Position numbers and translations under genes: made by a program
Assembly: GCA_902702965.1 (NCBI GenBank)
Contig: CACRXP010000182.1
Span: 607,501 to 671,500 of the forward strand
DNA length: 64,000 nt
From: Spirometra erinaceieuropaei
Taxonomy: Eukaryota; Platyhelminthes; Cestoda; Diphyllobothriidea; Diphyllobothriidae
Reading direction: 5' to 3'
Shown: piece by piece, positions 23,740-33,640 of the stretch
How the letters are laid out: each line of letters starts with the position of its first letter
Position numbering within the stretch: position 1 is the first letter of the stretch
The notes under the pieces: model-generated
What the model saw: only the letters and a program-made list of their open reading frames with translations
Database searches by the model: none
What the model was told of the DNA's origin: nothing

Positions 23740-24600
23740 CACAGCTCGTCGTCAGAAGCCGCCCAAATTTGCAAGAATAGCTAACATTTCAAACGTGCTT
23801 GGCGTTTTCACGGCCTTCGTGTGCATTCTCCTGTTCTGATTGGCGCTCGTCTCTAATTTCTCCCCGAGATTGTAGTACACAGCATCCAACTCGATTTGCC
23901 GATTGACGCATGAGTCACACAAGTGCACGGCTTCGAGGAATTCAAGGCCTTTCTTGGAAGGACGAACGCCGACAAAGCGAGTTATCTCCCCACTAAAAGT
24001 TGTCCCGTAACTAGTGTATGCCATGTCACTTAGGACAGGTGGTCTAGCCTCATGCTGTCAACTGATTTACATGAATGCGGTAGCTTTCTTCGTCAGAATA
24101 ATGGGTCTTCGAATAAGCAGGCTGTTAACTGGCCTCCGTCAGTCCTCTGTTGTACACGGACATGTGTAAATGGGAGCCTTTGCCAACTTTCCTTTGGAGT
24201 TCAAATTTAATTCCCCCCTAATGGTTGAGTTGATAGTGTTGTTTAGCGTTTCCAGGTGATCCTTTTAAACTATCACAAATTTATCATCTGCATATCGCAA
24301 CCACAATTTAGTGTTAACTAGCTGAATAGCCGTAGCCTCTAGTTTCTGTATTGTGATCCCGGCGAGAAGGCCAGATGCAGATGATCCCATAGGAGGTGCT
24401 ACTAGTCGATGATAGTATTCGTGGTCGAATTAAAAGTCGGTTTTCAAACATAAATTCAAATTCGAAAAGATTCCTCGCGCAGCGAAAGGCCGGCGGACTG
24501 CGGTCAATAGCCTGTTTAGTTGAACAAAAACACATTGTTCTGACGAAGAGGGCTACCGAGTCGAAATAAAGCACTTGTGCGAATTCATTTCTCCTAATGC
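23740..24600 (-). pseudogene. Penelope-like element, RT palm joined to C-terminal tail
   Basis: The minus strand reads PPMGSSASGLLAGITIQKLE (about 24390) followed by LWLRYADDKFVIV (about 24300-24265), keeping an intact YADD box, then a stop directly after VIV. KDHLETLNNTINSTIRGEL follows. The interdomain region and most of the GIY-YIG domain are missing, and the frame resumes at about 23950 with KGLEFLEAVHLCDSCVNRQI and ELDAVYYNLGEKL, the C-terminal tail. The PMGSSASGL signature differs from the AMGSPLGPL type at 1-480, so at least two PLE lineages are present. A similar tail on the opposite strand begins right beside it at 24640. Confidence 0.85.
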
Positions 24601-24639
24601 GATGCCCTAAAGACTATGTTAGCCGATGCATGCGACGGA

Positions 24640-25065
24640 AAAAACCAAAAGCATCTAAAAAGCCGAAGCCAAATGCTTGGCGAACCCTCCCTTACACATT
24701 AGGGATTCGCCTGAACTCGTTTAAAAAAACACTCTAGGAAACATTAAATACCAGCAATGCACAGACTGATGACACACTAATCACTCACCATGTCACCCTC
24801 AGAATATGGTTGGCCATTTAAATACGAAGAAAATCGTCCACAGAACTCGCACCGTCAGCGCTGACCTTCCAAGAGCGGCCGAGAATTCCTGGGGGCTATG
24901 CACTCATATGACTCATGCAATAATCGGCAAATTGAGTTGGATGCTGTGTACTACAGACTCAGGGAGGAAATGAAAGATACGAGAGCCAATCAGAACCGGA
25001 TGGCGCACATGACGGCCGCGAAAACGCCGAACAAGTATTGTTTTATTTAGGCACGGTTAAAATGC
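24640..25065 (+). pseudogene. Penelope-like element, interdomain and C-terminal tail
   Basis: Plus-strand RTLPYTLGIRLNSFKKTL (about 24675) corresponds to the linker between RT and GIY-YIG domains. At 24870-25050 the frame gives SGREFLGAMHSYDSCNNRQI and then ELDAVYYRLREE, a tail closely matching the minus-strand copy at 23.9 kb. The GIY-YIG core itself is eroded by stops. Together with 23740-24600 it forms a head-to-head pair of one PLE lineage. Confidence 0.8.
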
Positions 25066-26091
25066 TGGCTGTTTTTGCAGGTTTGCTCCGCCTCTTACGA
25101 CGGCCTGGGAACCACCGTCGAAAATTTACCCAGTAAACTTTCCTTCTTTTCGTAAAGAACGTATCTGAATTCAACGTTTATTTCCCGATCTGCCTACCTT
25201 CCAATGCGTATATAGATATAGAGGGGAAAGGGCGTTCGTCGATTAGATCACGGGCCGCGCTCGTCTCAGTGCGCCTTGGGACTCAATCGAACGACTGATG
25301 TTTCCCATCGGCTGACGGTCTTCCTAGCGTCGTCTTTTGGCGCTTCGTGATGAATCAGGAGGAAATCGGTTTTTTTACATCAAGGAAATACGAAACTGAA
25401 TGGGTCCCACATCTTCCCAAGTTTAAGTCAAGCCAACTAGAGGTTTAGCTGGGTGTGACTGATGACGCCACAGGACTCCTTTATCTAGAGATTACCACGC
25501 TTATGATGTGAAATTAGGATTAATATGCACGGAGGTAAAATTAGTAAACAGTCAGTATTTCGACCGCAAGTCTATTTCTGCGGGTGCATGAAGAACACAC
25601 GTCAAAACATGCTTAAAAGCGTTAAACAGCTTATTTCTCAGTAAAAATATTAAGGAAGTGAAGAAACAGGGTTGTTTACACCTGTCTCCCTGCTCCGAGA
25701 TGTAACCGAAGCAATTCAGGTAGAGATCAGCACAAAGGTTATGCACCCATATGTTGTTGCTTTTCTCAGTCGCAGTTTGTACAGCTGACCGATGATTATT
25801 AATTCAGACTGTTTTTAACCTAGTCTATCACAGAGACATCGAGCCTGAAATCACTTCGTATTCAAGTAACGTTAGAAAAAGGAGGGCTCCCTCAAATTCT
25901 CTATTGCTACATTAGTTTCGTGAGGTTGGGCTTCCTTCTTAGGTCCCCTCACGCGTCCATCGTTTATGTAACACCCAAGCAGGCAGGTAAGGATTTTCAT
26001 TCATATAGACATATATGCGTAAAGATTCGAGGTCCAGACATTGTATCGCGTTCATCATCTCCCGAAAAAGACGAAGAAGAAGAGAGGGCGA
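25066..26091. other. no gene recognised
   Basis: No conserved motif or repeat seen; a short minus frame at 25552-25746 is unrecognised. Confidence 0.5.
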
Positions 26092-26340
26092 ATTCATGGA
26101 CCATATTGTATTCGAACTGACGTTTCGGAAACTTCCTCGTTTCCATCATCAGAGTAGCGTAATTGTTGCACTTGCCGGTCTTGAGTTGTTCAGTCTTGCC
26201 GCTTGCCTCGTATTATAGCCGTGCTGGACGGACGAACTTTGACCTGCCTGTTTGCCGCTGACTGGCTTAGACCTCCCCGGAGCTGACCGCTGGCAGGCCT
26301 GCGTGACCTTTGTTCCTTTTGGGGTCGGCGTAATTGTAGT
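26092..26340 (-). repeat. left inverted pseudo-LTR
   Basis: Reverse complement of 26729-26977 with very few differences; the outer end is ATTCATGGACC. It carries the minus-strand hammerhead at 26119-26152. Confidence 0.9.
26119..26152 (-). ncRNA. hammerhead ribozyme core (left copy)
   Basis: Minus strand: CTGATGA, T, GGAAAC, loop GAGGAA, GTTTCC, GAAA, CGTC. It has both invariant boxes (CUGAUGA and GAAA) separated by a perfect 6 bp stem II. Identical core to 26917-26950. See that entry for function. Confidence 0.8.
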
Positions 26341-26920
26341 CTATGCCCACAAAAGAGAACTGAACTACGATTTTGCCTTTGAGAAAGCGAGGGTAATTGG
26401 CAGAGCCAATGAGAAGATGGCCAGACTGGTGCTCGAAAGTTGGTCCTCGACTGGTACACTCAACCGAGCTATAGATCTACATCCCGCCTACCAGGCGCTG
26501 CGTACAAGGCTTGGATCAGTCCGGACAGGACCAGTAAGGCAAGCGAGCACGCGGGACCGAGAGTCAACGTTCACGGAAAAGAGCGGGATTGGGGGCCAGA
26601 GGTCATGTGACCAAAGCCGAACACTGTCTCACCGATGCGCCCGCGAAGCTGAATGCTGCTCACCTGAACAGCAACGACCGATCAGTCCACTGGCTGACGT
26701 GCGAGAGGCCAAACGGCACGTTGATTTGACTACAATTACGCCGACCCCAAAGGGAACAAAGGTCACGCAGGCCTGCCAGCGGTCAGCTCCGGGGAGGTCT
26801 AAGCCAGTCAGCGGCAAACAGGCAGGTCAAAGTTCGTCCGTCCAGCACGGCTATAATACGAGGCAAGCGGCAAGACTGAACAACTCAAGACCGGCAAGTG
26901 CAACAATTACGCTACTCTGA
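26341..26920 (+). pseudogene. PLE C-terminal coding fragment
   Basis: Open frame downstream of the lost GIY-YIG nuclease core. The tail motif LVLESWSSTGTLNRAIDL sits near the start and a basic, low-complexity extension follows. The listed frame could start at 26252 inside the inverted repeat, but that Met lies in antisense pseudo-LTR, so the true upstream part is missing. It terminates with TGA at 26918-26920, within the ribozyme's CTGATGA box, and a second in-frame TGA follows at once. Confidence 0.75.
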
Positions 26921-26977
26921 TGATGGAAACGAGGAAGTTTCCGAAACGTCAGTTCGAATACAATATGGTCCATGAAT
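26729..26977 (+). repeat. right inverted pseudo-LTR
   Basis: Carries the end of the coding frame and the plus-strand hammerhead; the outer end is GGTCCATGAAT. A short CATATATA tract follows immediately. Confidence 0.9.
26917..26950 (+). ncRNA. hammerhead ribozyme core (right copy)
   Basis: Self-cleaving RNA motif. CTGATGA at 26917-26923, T, stem II GGAAAC (26925-26930) pairing perfectly with GTTTCC (26937-26942), loop GAGGAA, GAAA at 26943-26946, then CGTC. Hammerheads are established parts of PLE pseudo-LTRs. The ACGT after GAA is self-complementary, so stem III would be very short and may need a dimer; that is inference. Stem I partners were not resolved. The stem covaries with the copy at 42400-42433. 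Confidence 0.82.
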
Positions 26978-28067
26978 AGACATATATATATACATATACA
27001 TATTTCGTCACAGGTCTTGCATGCCAATGTGCTTTTTCATGCAGCCTCGAATCTAGCGTGTGGTCACAACAGCAGCAGTCACCAGTAATCGTACGCGCGT
27101 TGATCACATGCGAGCGCAGTAGTGGTCACATTGCTCCCCGTCGCGTGAGTGTGTTCGCGTCACGAAACGAGTCCAGTCGCGCGGCACACAACAACGCCTA
27201 ATGACGTTGGCGTGGAGTTATAACTTCGGTCAGGGAACGCGCGATTGCGGTCTACACAGACGCATCGGAGACGTCTGCTGTTGCCTGTTCTGTCCGGTTC
27301 AGAACAAGCTCTTAATAACTTCCCAGCCAGACAGGTGGAGCTTAAAGGGGGGCCACATGCCGATCGGTGTCGTCAGTTGTTGTTATTCGTGGCATTTTGC
27401 GTGACCTGCTTCGGTACTGGGACCTACAGTCGTTCAGACCTGACCGGAAAGTTTATCCTGTGCTGTTTACCTGCCTTATCGATATCCATCACCAAATAGG
27501 GACTAACACGCAGACCTAAAAATAAGTAGCACGAACACGTTGAGTGAGGATCATGAAAGCATACTAAAGAGGAACGTATGCGTGCAGAAACCTGCGTCTA
27601 GTGTAAAGTGAATACTGCCAACTAGCAGTAGAGTTCCCAGGCCGGTGAATTTGCGAAGCGTTTCTTGCAACCTGATTTGTTTGAGTCTAATCAGGCAGGC
27701 TTTTGCTACCTTCAGCCTACTGATAAAGACAACGAAAAGCCCGATTAAGCGAAACAAAGTAGTTTGGCACGCCCGAACTGAAAACTCGAAATTCTGGAAA
27801 ACTTTTAGAAGCCTTTCACCGGAAAAATGCCGTGGTTAAATGTCTGGGAACTCTTCAACGGACTCCAGCTCAGGGAGTTTGCTAGGCTTAAGAAGTTAGT
27901 CCCCAAATGTTTGTTTATTAATCTTCGATCAGGACAGTTTAGTTAAATTTTTAATTCACGGGCGTTCGGGTTACCTGTGTGATTTGTTCCGCAAATATGC
28001 TATAGCCCACCGGTATTGCTTAAATATGTAAAACCTGAAATGAAGACTCTCACATTAGTCTACCACG
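26978..28067. other. no gene recognised; short AT microsatellite at start
   Basis: 26979-27003 is an ACATATATATAT-type tract. The rest holds short frames (27201-27404, 27245-27499, 27645-27839) with no motif I recognise. Confidence 0.5.
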
Positions 28068-28069
28068 TA

Positions 28070-29056
28070 TAGTAGGTGGGCTAACTCATGAAATGTCAAC
28101 AGAAATTCCGAAGTGCGCTTTCGTTTCGAAAAGATTAATTAAGTAGGGTTGTAAAACTAATCAGTCTGCAGTATAATTCTATGATAATTCACTTACCTCA
28201 GGGTGATGGCTTTCGAACGAACTTCCTTCCGGCTGCATACAGAAACCACACTCTACAAAACGACTACTTAAGTAGTATGCATTTTTCTCATTGATTTTCG
28301 ATGCCCCTCAAAGTCCAATTATATTTCATGGGAAACATGCATAAAAGTGTCCATTAGTTTACTCATTTTGTAAAAACCTACGTATTCTTCCAATTTGATA
28401 CTCGAAGGAAGGGTATTATTCGGTTTTCGGAAAACTTTTATAATTCCCGAATAATTTTGAACACGCTCTGTCGTCACGCTTGCATTCAGGGTTTCCAAAC
28501 AACAAGCCATGTATTTTTCGCGTACGGAAAAACACACATTTCTCTAAGGTATTGAGAGGAAACCATACGGGGTTCATAAAATTAGCATTGGATTTGATCC
28601 ATATTGTTAACTTTACAAGACACATTGGTAAATGCAGAGACATGACGTTTTATGAACGGCCATTTCACTGTATTTGAGTGTCCCAATTAGAAACTTTTTC
28701 AAAACCGAATTAGGTCCCTCTTTTGAGTATAAAAGTAGACGGAGACGTAATTATCTGCCGAATGAGCAAAAGAATGAATATTTTTATGCATGCTTTCCAT
28801 GAAATATAATTGAATTTTAGGGTCACTGAAAATCTGTGAGGAAAATGCATACTACTTAAGTGGTCATTTTTAGAGTGTGTTTATTGTATGCAGCCGGAAG
28901 GAAGTTCGTTCGAAAGCCAGCATCCTGATGTAACTGAAGAATTATAGAATTATGTTGCAGGATGAGTAGTTTTACAACCCTACTTGATTAATCTTTTCGA
29001 AACGAAAACACATTTCAGAATTTCGGTTGACATTTCATGAGTTAACCCACCTACTG
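28070..29056. mobile_element. TA-CAGT palindromic element, subfamily A (copy 1)
   Basis: About 987 bp flanked by TA on both sides. The ends are inverted versions of CAGTAGGTGGGCTAACTC (here starting TAGTAGG). Arms of roughly 400 bp are complementary to each other, enclosing a centre of about 190 bp. Arm words include TTCGAAAAGATTAATTAAGT, ATTGATTTTCGATGCCCC and TTACGTCTTC-type sequence. No transposase is encoded. TA flanks and CAGT starts fit Tc1/mariner-type nonautonomous elements with very long inverted repeats. Short frames inside it arise from the symmetry. Confidence 0.85.
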
Positions 29057-29059
29057 TAT

Positions 29060-29784
29060 CTCTCATAGTTAAGGGGTTTTTCATCTGTCTACTTCTGACC
29101 CGCAAATTCTACTACTGAATTAGTACGTTACGTGAACTTTTTTCTTCAACGATAACGTTTGTACGTGTAACTGTTTTTCTTTTCCTCGTTTGATGCTGAT
29201 TTTTTTAGTACGCACCTCCCCTTGCACTAATTTCGACGAAATACCTATTCACGTGTCATAACTTTAACTCCAACCATAACCTCAACCCTGCCAAGCCCAA
29301 GGCCAAGAGTAACCCTAACTACAACCCAAATCCAAGCCCATCTCATAAAGCAAGGCAATCTTCTATGGTCACAGTCAAAGTCAATATTGTCCTGGGGGTA
29401 TGCGCATATAGTCACTCTTGTAATCGAACTATCTTTGACGCTCTACAGATTTCCACATAATCTACATGTTTATAGCGTCATGACGAACAATTTCAGAACA
29501 GAGCAGGAAGCGGCTCCACTCCATCCTCCCACTGGCGGCCGCAAAAATTTTAGGAATCGATCAACAAATCCCGCCCGCCTTATTTACATCACATGCTCAC
29601 AAGAAGAACTGTGTAGGCCAAATAATTTCAGATATGACAACGCTCTGCGCTTTAAGGGACATGTATAATAGCTAATGGGGTAACTGATGTCACGCGTGAT
29701 CTGTGCTTTCACGCGGTTCTACGTGATATCTGCGGGGGCCGCCCCCAAACCTGTTTATATCTCGATTCGAGACAATGGGCTGGA
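29060..29784. other. no gene recognised
   Basis: Contains the telomere-like tract at 29265-29345. The frame at 29387-29668 is unrecognised. Confidence 0.5.
29265..29345 (+). repeat. degenerate telomere-like tract
   Basis: AACTCCAACCATAACCTCAA, then AGTAACCCTAACTACAACCC; drifted CCCTAA words as at 22.0 and 35.8 kb. Confidence 0.55.
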
Positions 29785-30460
29785 CGGACCAGTTTTTCAT
29801 TTTGACCCAGCTGTGAAAAAGTCGGCGCCTGGAACGCGCGAAAACAAGGGGAATACTCAAATACAGCAAATACCCTAACCACCTGAGCTACGATGTCCGA
29901 TCAGAAGACGTGAGTTGAGTCACATTTCGGTAAAGTTGCCCGCCCAACCTACTGCACGTCTGGAATCCACCAAATCTGATGCAGTAAGCTGACTATCCAA
30001 GCAGGATTTCTTAAGTAATCCATCTAGAACTTACCAGATGACTACTAGTCAGATTTTGAATGATTCATTTTGACCCAGCTGTTAAAAACTCGGCGCTTCA
30101 GTGGGATGCGAACAAAGACAGCAAGGGGAAGGCTTGAGTACTGCCAAACTCTAGCCACCTGAGCTAAAAGGTCCCACTGGAAGACGTGAGTTCAATCTAA
30201 TTTGGGTAAAGTTGCCCGTTCAACCTACTGCAACGTCTGAAATCCACCAAATCTGATATAGTAAGCTGACTGTCCGATCAGGATTCCCTAAGTAATCCAT
30301 CTAGCTTGCACCAGATGACTAACAGACAGATTTTGAATAAGTGATCTTGACCGAACTGTGAAGAATTCAGTTGCCATGATGAGACTCGAACCCACGACAG
30401 CGAGGGTGAGGCTTGGGTTTAACCAACGCTCTAACCGACTGAGTTACGAGGCCCCAACGG
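29785..30460 (-). repeat. tandem array of SINE family S2 (three units)
   Basis: Three tRNA-like heads on the minus strand at about 29820-29895, 30085-30170 and 30365-30455. They share the box A-like TAGCTCAGGTGGCTAGAG (diverged in units 1 and 3) and a GGGTTCGAGTC-type box B. The spacing is about 268 and 279 bp. Between heads lies a common tail with AAATCTGATATAGTAAGCTG and AAGTAATCCATCTAG. Unit 2 is most like the single copy at 2.3 kb. Unit 3 has the best-preserved T arm (GTGGGTTCGAGTCTCATC). Tandem arrangement is unusual for SINEs and may reflect unequal exchange. Confidence 0.7.
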
Positions 30461-30788
30461 GAAGCCCAGCGTCTTGTGTCTCGACGGAGACCGATCTTAT
30501 CCACCGAAGCAGAGGATAGCGTAGACTCAGCTGGTAGAAAGTGCAACTCAGCTTCTTGCAGTTGGCTAACTTTTCTGCGCTGCCGTATGTCTCAGTACTT
30601 TTTCAGATGGTTTTATTCACTATTCGCCGTTTTGTCTGTCTTTCTGTACTCCGCCCTTCATCTTGTTAGGCCATATGCTTCTTGTCTTTTTTGCTGCGAT
30701 TTAATCTAAGCGTGTCGGCCTTCTTCGCACTGCTACCCCACTAGATGTCCTGCCTCTTATGTCGTTGCCATTCTTAATTACTGCAAGA
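30461..30788. other. no gene recognised
   Basis: One short plus frame (30476-30709) without motifs. Confidence 0.5.
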
Positions 30789-30790
30789 TA

Positions 30791-31737
30791 CAGTGCGTGA
30801 CCGATCTCATGAGATGTTGGCCGAAATTCTGAAATGCGTTTTTGATTAAGAAGAATTACTTAGGTGGAGTTGTAATACAGATTAGCACGTGACACAATCC
30901 CATAGTATTTCAGACTTGCCAGCGTGTCGGCTCTTGAATGCACTTCTTTTTGACCTCTTGAGGAAATCATACTCGGTAAAAAATGGCTACTTAAGTAGCG
31001 GATATTTTTCACATGGCTCTTCGATGACCTTATAAATTTTATAGAAAACATGTACAAAATATGCTGTCTTTTACTCATTTGGTAGAAAATCCCATTGTCT
31101 TCATATTTAATACCCAATTCCGGAATAATTTTGAGACCGATCTGCCATTGCATTAGCATTTAGCGATTTAAGTCTACAAGGTGCATGCTTTCCGCGTAGG
31201 GAAGACCACATATTCCTCTATGCCTTTAAGAAGATACCATACAGAGTTCATAAAAATTGTGCAGTGGATCCGGACTGTGTTGTACATTTCATGAGAAGTC
31301 TTGTTAAACAAACATGCGCGATGTTGTATATATTGACACCACACGGTCTTAAAAATCCAACAATTAAAAACTTTTTAAAACCCAAATATGCACTTTCTTT
31401 AGGCATAAAATATGGAGACCATGCGCTTTTCTACCAAATTAGTAAAGGAAAGCATATTTTTAAGCATGTTTTCTCTAAAATATATTCGAATTTATAAGAC
31501 CACTGAAAATGAGTGCGAAAAATTCATGCTACTTAAGTAGCCAGTTTTGCCGAGTGCGGTTCCTGCAGGAGGTCAAAAAGGAGTGCATTCAAGACCCGAC
31601 ATCCTGACGCGTCCGATATACTATAAGAGTATGCTGCAGCGTAATCAGTATTACAACCTCATCTAGGTAAGCTTTCGTAATCGAAAACGCATTTCAGAAT
31701 TTCAGCCAACATTTCACGAGATCGGTCACGCTCTGCA
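30791..31737. mobile_element. TA-CAGT palindromic element, subfamily B (copy 1)
   Basis: About 947 bp. It begins TA-CAGTGCGTGACCGATCTC and ends with the inverted GAGATCGGTCACGCTCTGCAG. It has the same architecture and several arm words as subfamily A (TTCTGAAATGCG, ATTACTTAGGTGG) but distinct termini. There is no transposase frame; the frames at 30860-31159 and 31264-31497 are arm artefacts. Confidence 0.8.
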
Positions 31738-31739
31738 GT

Positions 31740-32440
31740 TTGTCACTTAACCAGGCGCCCACGGGAATTCGTGCAGAAATGCAACAAGACCCCTCGAATC
31801 CCACGCTTCGGCGGAAGGGGGGGGGGTAGCAAATGCTACGTCTTGGTTAGCGCTTTGGAAAAGAGGTCAGCATGGGCTTTTCTGGCGGATTCAGCTGGGC
31901 TCGGACTACCCAGGAGGCAGTACACAGTGTATTAAAGACGACGGATTGTCTGTAATTGTGCGTGTATGCGGCGTGGTGTCAGTTACTGCCGTCTCCGACT
32001 GAACCACCAACGGTGCCTACGGAGATCATGTGTCCTTGCGTTTCGGAGCCTCCGGCTGTGGCGACCAAAGTTTGTCGGTGTGTAAACGCACACACACACA
32101 CGCCCGCACAGATTGCATATGGTGTGCACAGCTTACAAGGTCAAGGCGCAACGCGTTGGACCGTCAAACGGGTGGTGTGGTTGCTGTTGCCGTATTTGCG
32201 ACACAGAGACTAAAGAATACGACAGATGGACTTCGCGTCTCATATTCATCTACTGAAATCAATTCAGAGACATTGGATGCAGTTAGACCATCATGCCCCC
32301 GGGCTGCAAAATAATTCGTTGGAGTGGGTTGAGAGATTACTTGTTTTAGGTGGTGCAGATGCTAAGAACGTGGACCAACATTGTGCAGCTCAATATTTCA
32401 ACCGCTAAAGGGTGCATCGGACATTCAATGTGCCTACCCT
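31740..32440. other. no gene recognised
   Basis: Contains a G run at 31817-31826 and a short CA tract at 32090-32100. Frames at 31956-32213 and 32030-32314 carry no motif I recognise. Confidence 0.5.
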
Positions 32441-32444
32441 ACCT

Positions 32445-32790
32445 GTCATGATGTCCGATGTCATGCCATATTCGTGAAAACGGAAGGCGGGCGAGGTCGC
32501 GGGTGGCTGGTATGTTGAAAACCCGCGCCTAGGCGTACCACCACGTTCCCTGGTGCGCAACAAACACTGACCAGGATTTTATACCACAGGGAAGAAAAAA
32601 GGGGAGACGATTCAGGTCCCAATGGGCGCGACGTGGGCGTGCCACCAAACCGCCAAATTTGGCATTTGTTATGATTGCGTATTCCTGATAACGCCTGCCG
32701 CACTCCATTGCAGCCTCCGTGTTCGTCCAGCTCATTTACCGCGTAGCCCGTCTTAAGGGCACATGAAAGACAATGATCTGTCAAGATCGG
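32445..32790 (+). repeat. dispersed repeat A, 5'-truncated copy
   Basis: Starts inside the family at a GGAAGGCGGGCGAGG stretch and continues through CCTAGGCGTACCACCAC, AACACTGACCAGGATTTTAT and GCCTCCGTGTTCGTCCAGCTC, ending at GGGCACATGAAAG. Confidence 0.7.
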
Positions 32791-33329
32791 ATGATTAGGA
32801 GTGTTCTGCATATGAAAGTAGAGAAACTTTTGGCGATTGGATGATGCTCTGCCAATTGCTTGCAGTTGCTCTCGTCCATATCGTTTGCTGAATTACACAC
32901 CTTTAGTCGCCAAGGCCCGCTGTTCATCTCAAAGTCCTGTCACCGCGCCTATCGGTCGTAATATAAAGACAAAGAACACGGACATCGACTTGGATGAAAT
33001 GACTGGAAAGGCCAGAAAGGCTAAGTACACCATACACAAGTTCACACACGCCATGTTTTCAGGATAAGAGAGTCTCAGACCTCATTCTAGTGCGAGTGTC
33101 ATGTAGGTCATCGTGGAAGGGAGCCAATGAAATCGTATCCTCAGTCTTGGGGGAACCGTTTTATCCTGCCAGGCGTCAGCCTTCCAAACCAAAACACTGT
33201 TACCGCTGGCCTTCCAAGTTCAACAAACTAGAGATGACGTTGAGCGCAGCGGAGTACGCGAAGCAGCGTCGTCCTCGTCGCCGAATACACGTCACGCAAC
33301 ACAGACACGATGACGCGGACGATGATGTA
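32791..33329. other. no gene recognised
   Basis: Short plus frames at 32837-33067 and 33090-33380 only. Confidence 0.45.
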
Positions 33330-33389
33330 CACTGTGTACCCCACAGCAGGCTGGGCGCAGGGATGCTGGCTTGCGCGTGAGTCAATTTA
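33330..33389 (+). repeat. dispersed repeat A, 5' part of a split copy
   Basis: CACTGTGTACCCCACAGCAG followed by GGCTTGCGCGTGAGTC matches the start of the copies at 20.3 and 57.5 kb. It is cut at the TA where the palindromic element 33390-34944 begins and resumes at 34946. Confidence 0.6.
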
Positions 33390-33640
33390 CAGTGCGTGAC
33401 CGATCTCATGAAATGTTAGCCAAATTTCTGGAATGCGTTTCCGATTAGGAAGGATTACTTTAGTAGTGGTGTTATACTGATTATCATGCAGCATAACTCT
33501 ATAATATCACGGACTCGCCAGGATGTTGGCTTTTGAATGCACTTCTTTTTGACCTCCTACAGAAACCGCACTCGGTAAAAAATGACTACTTACTTAGCAT
33601 GCACTTTTCCTATTGATTATCGATGGGCTTATAAATTTAA

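Larger units (their letters stand above)
26092..26977 (+). mobile_element. truncated Penelope-like element with 249 bp inverted pseudo-LTRs and two hammerheads
   Basis: Two nearly identical 249 bp repeats face each other (26092-26340 and 26729-26977), bounded by ATTCATGGACC and its complement. Between and into the right repeat runs a frame ending at 26920. The inner part (26341 on) reads HKRELNYDFAFEKARVIGRA, LVLESWSSTGTLNRAIDL and HPAYQALRTRL, the PLE C-terminal tail, then a Gln/Arg/Ser-rich extension. RT and GIY-YIG core are absent, so this is a 5'-truncated copy. PLEs are known to end in such pseudo-LTRs, in direct or inverted order. Each repeat contains a hammerhead-ribozyme core. The high identity between the repeats suggests a fairly recent insertion or copying of one end from the other. 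Confidence 0.85.

Noticed and set aside
26252..26920. A 222-residue intact protein gene
   Set aside because: The first third is antisense pseudo-LTR whose mirror frame appears at 26629-26817; only the inner part matches a Penelope-like tail.
28319..28677. Small protein genes inside the palindromic element
   Set aside because: Equivalent frames appear on both arms and shift or vanish between copies, as expected from an inverted repeat and not selection for a protein.
29785..30460. CRISPR-like array from regularly spaced repeats
   Set aside because: Units are about 270 bp with tRNA-like heads and similar spacers; the sequence is eukaryotic and lacks cas genes.
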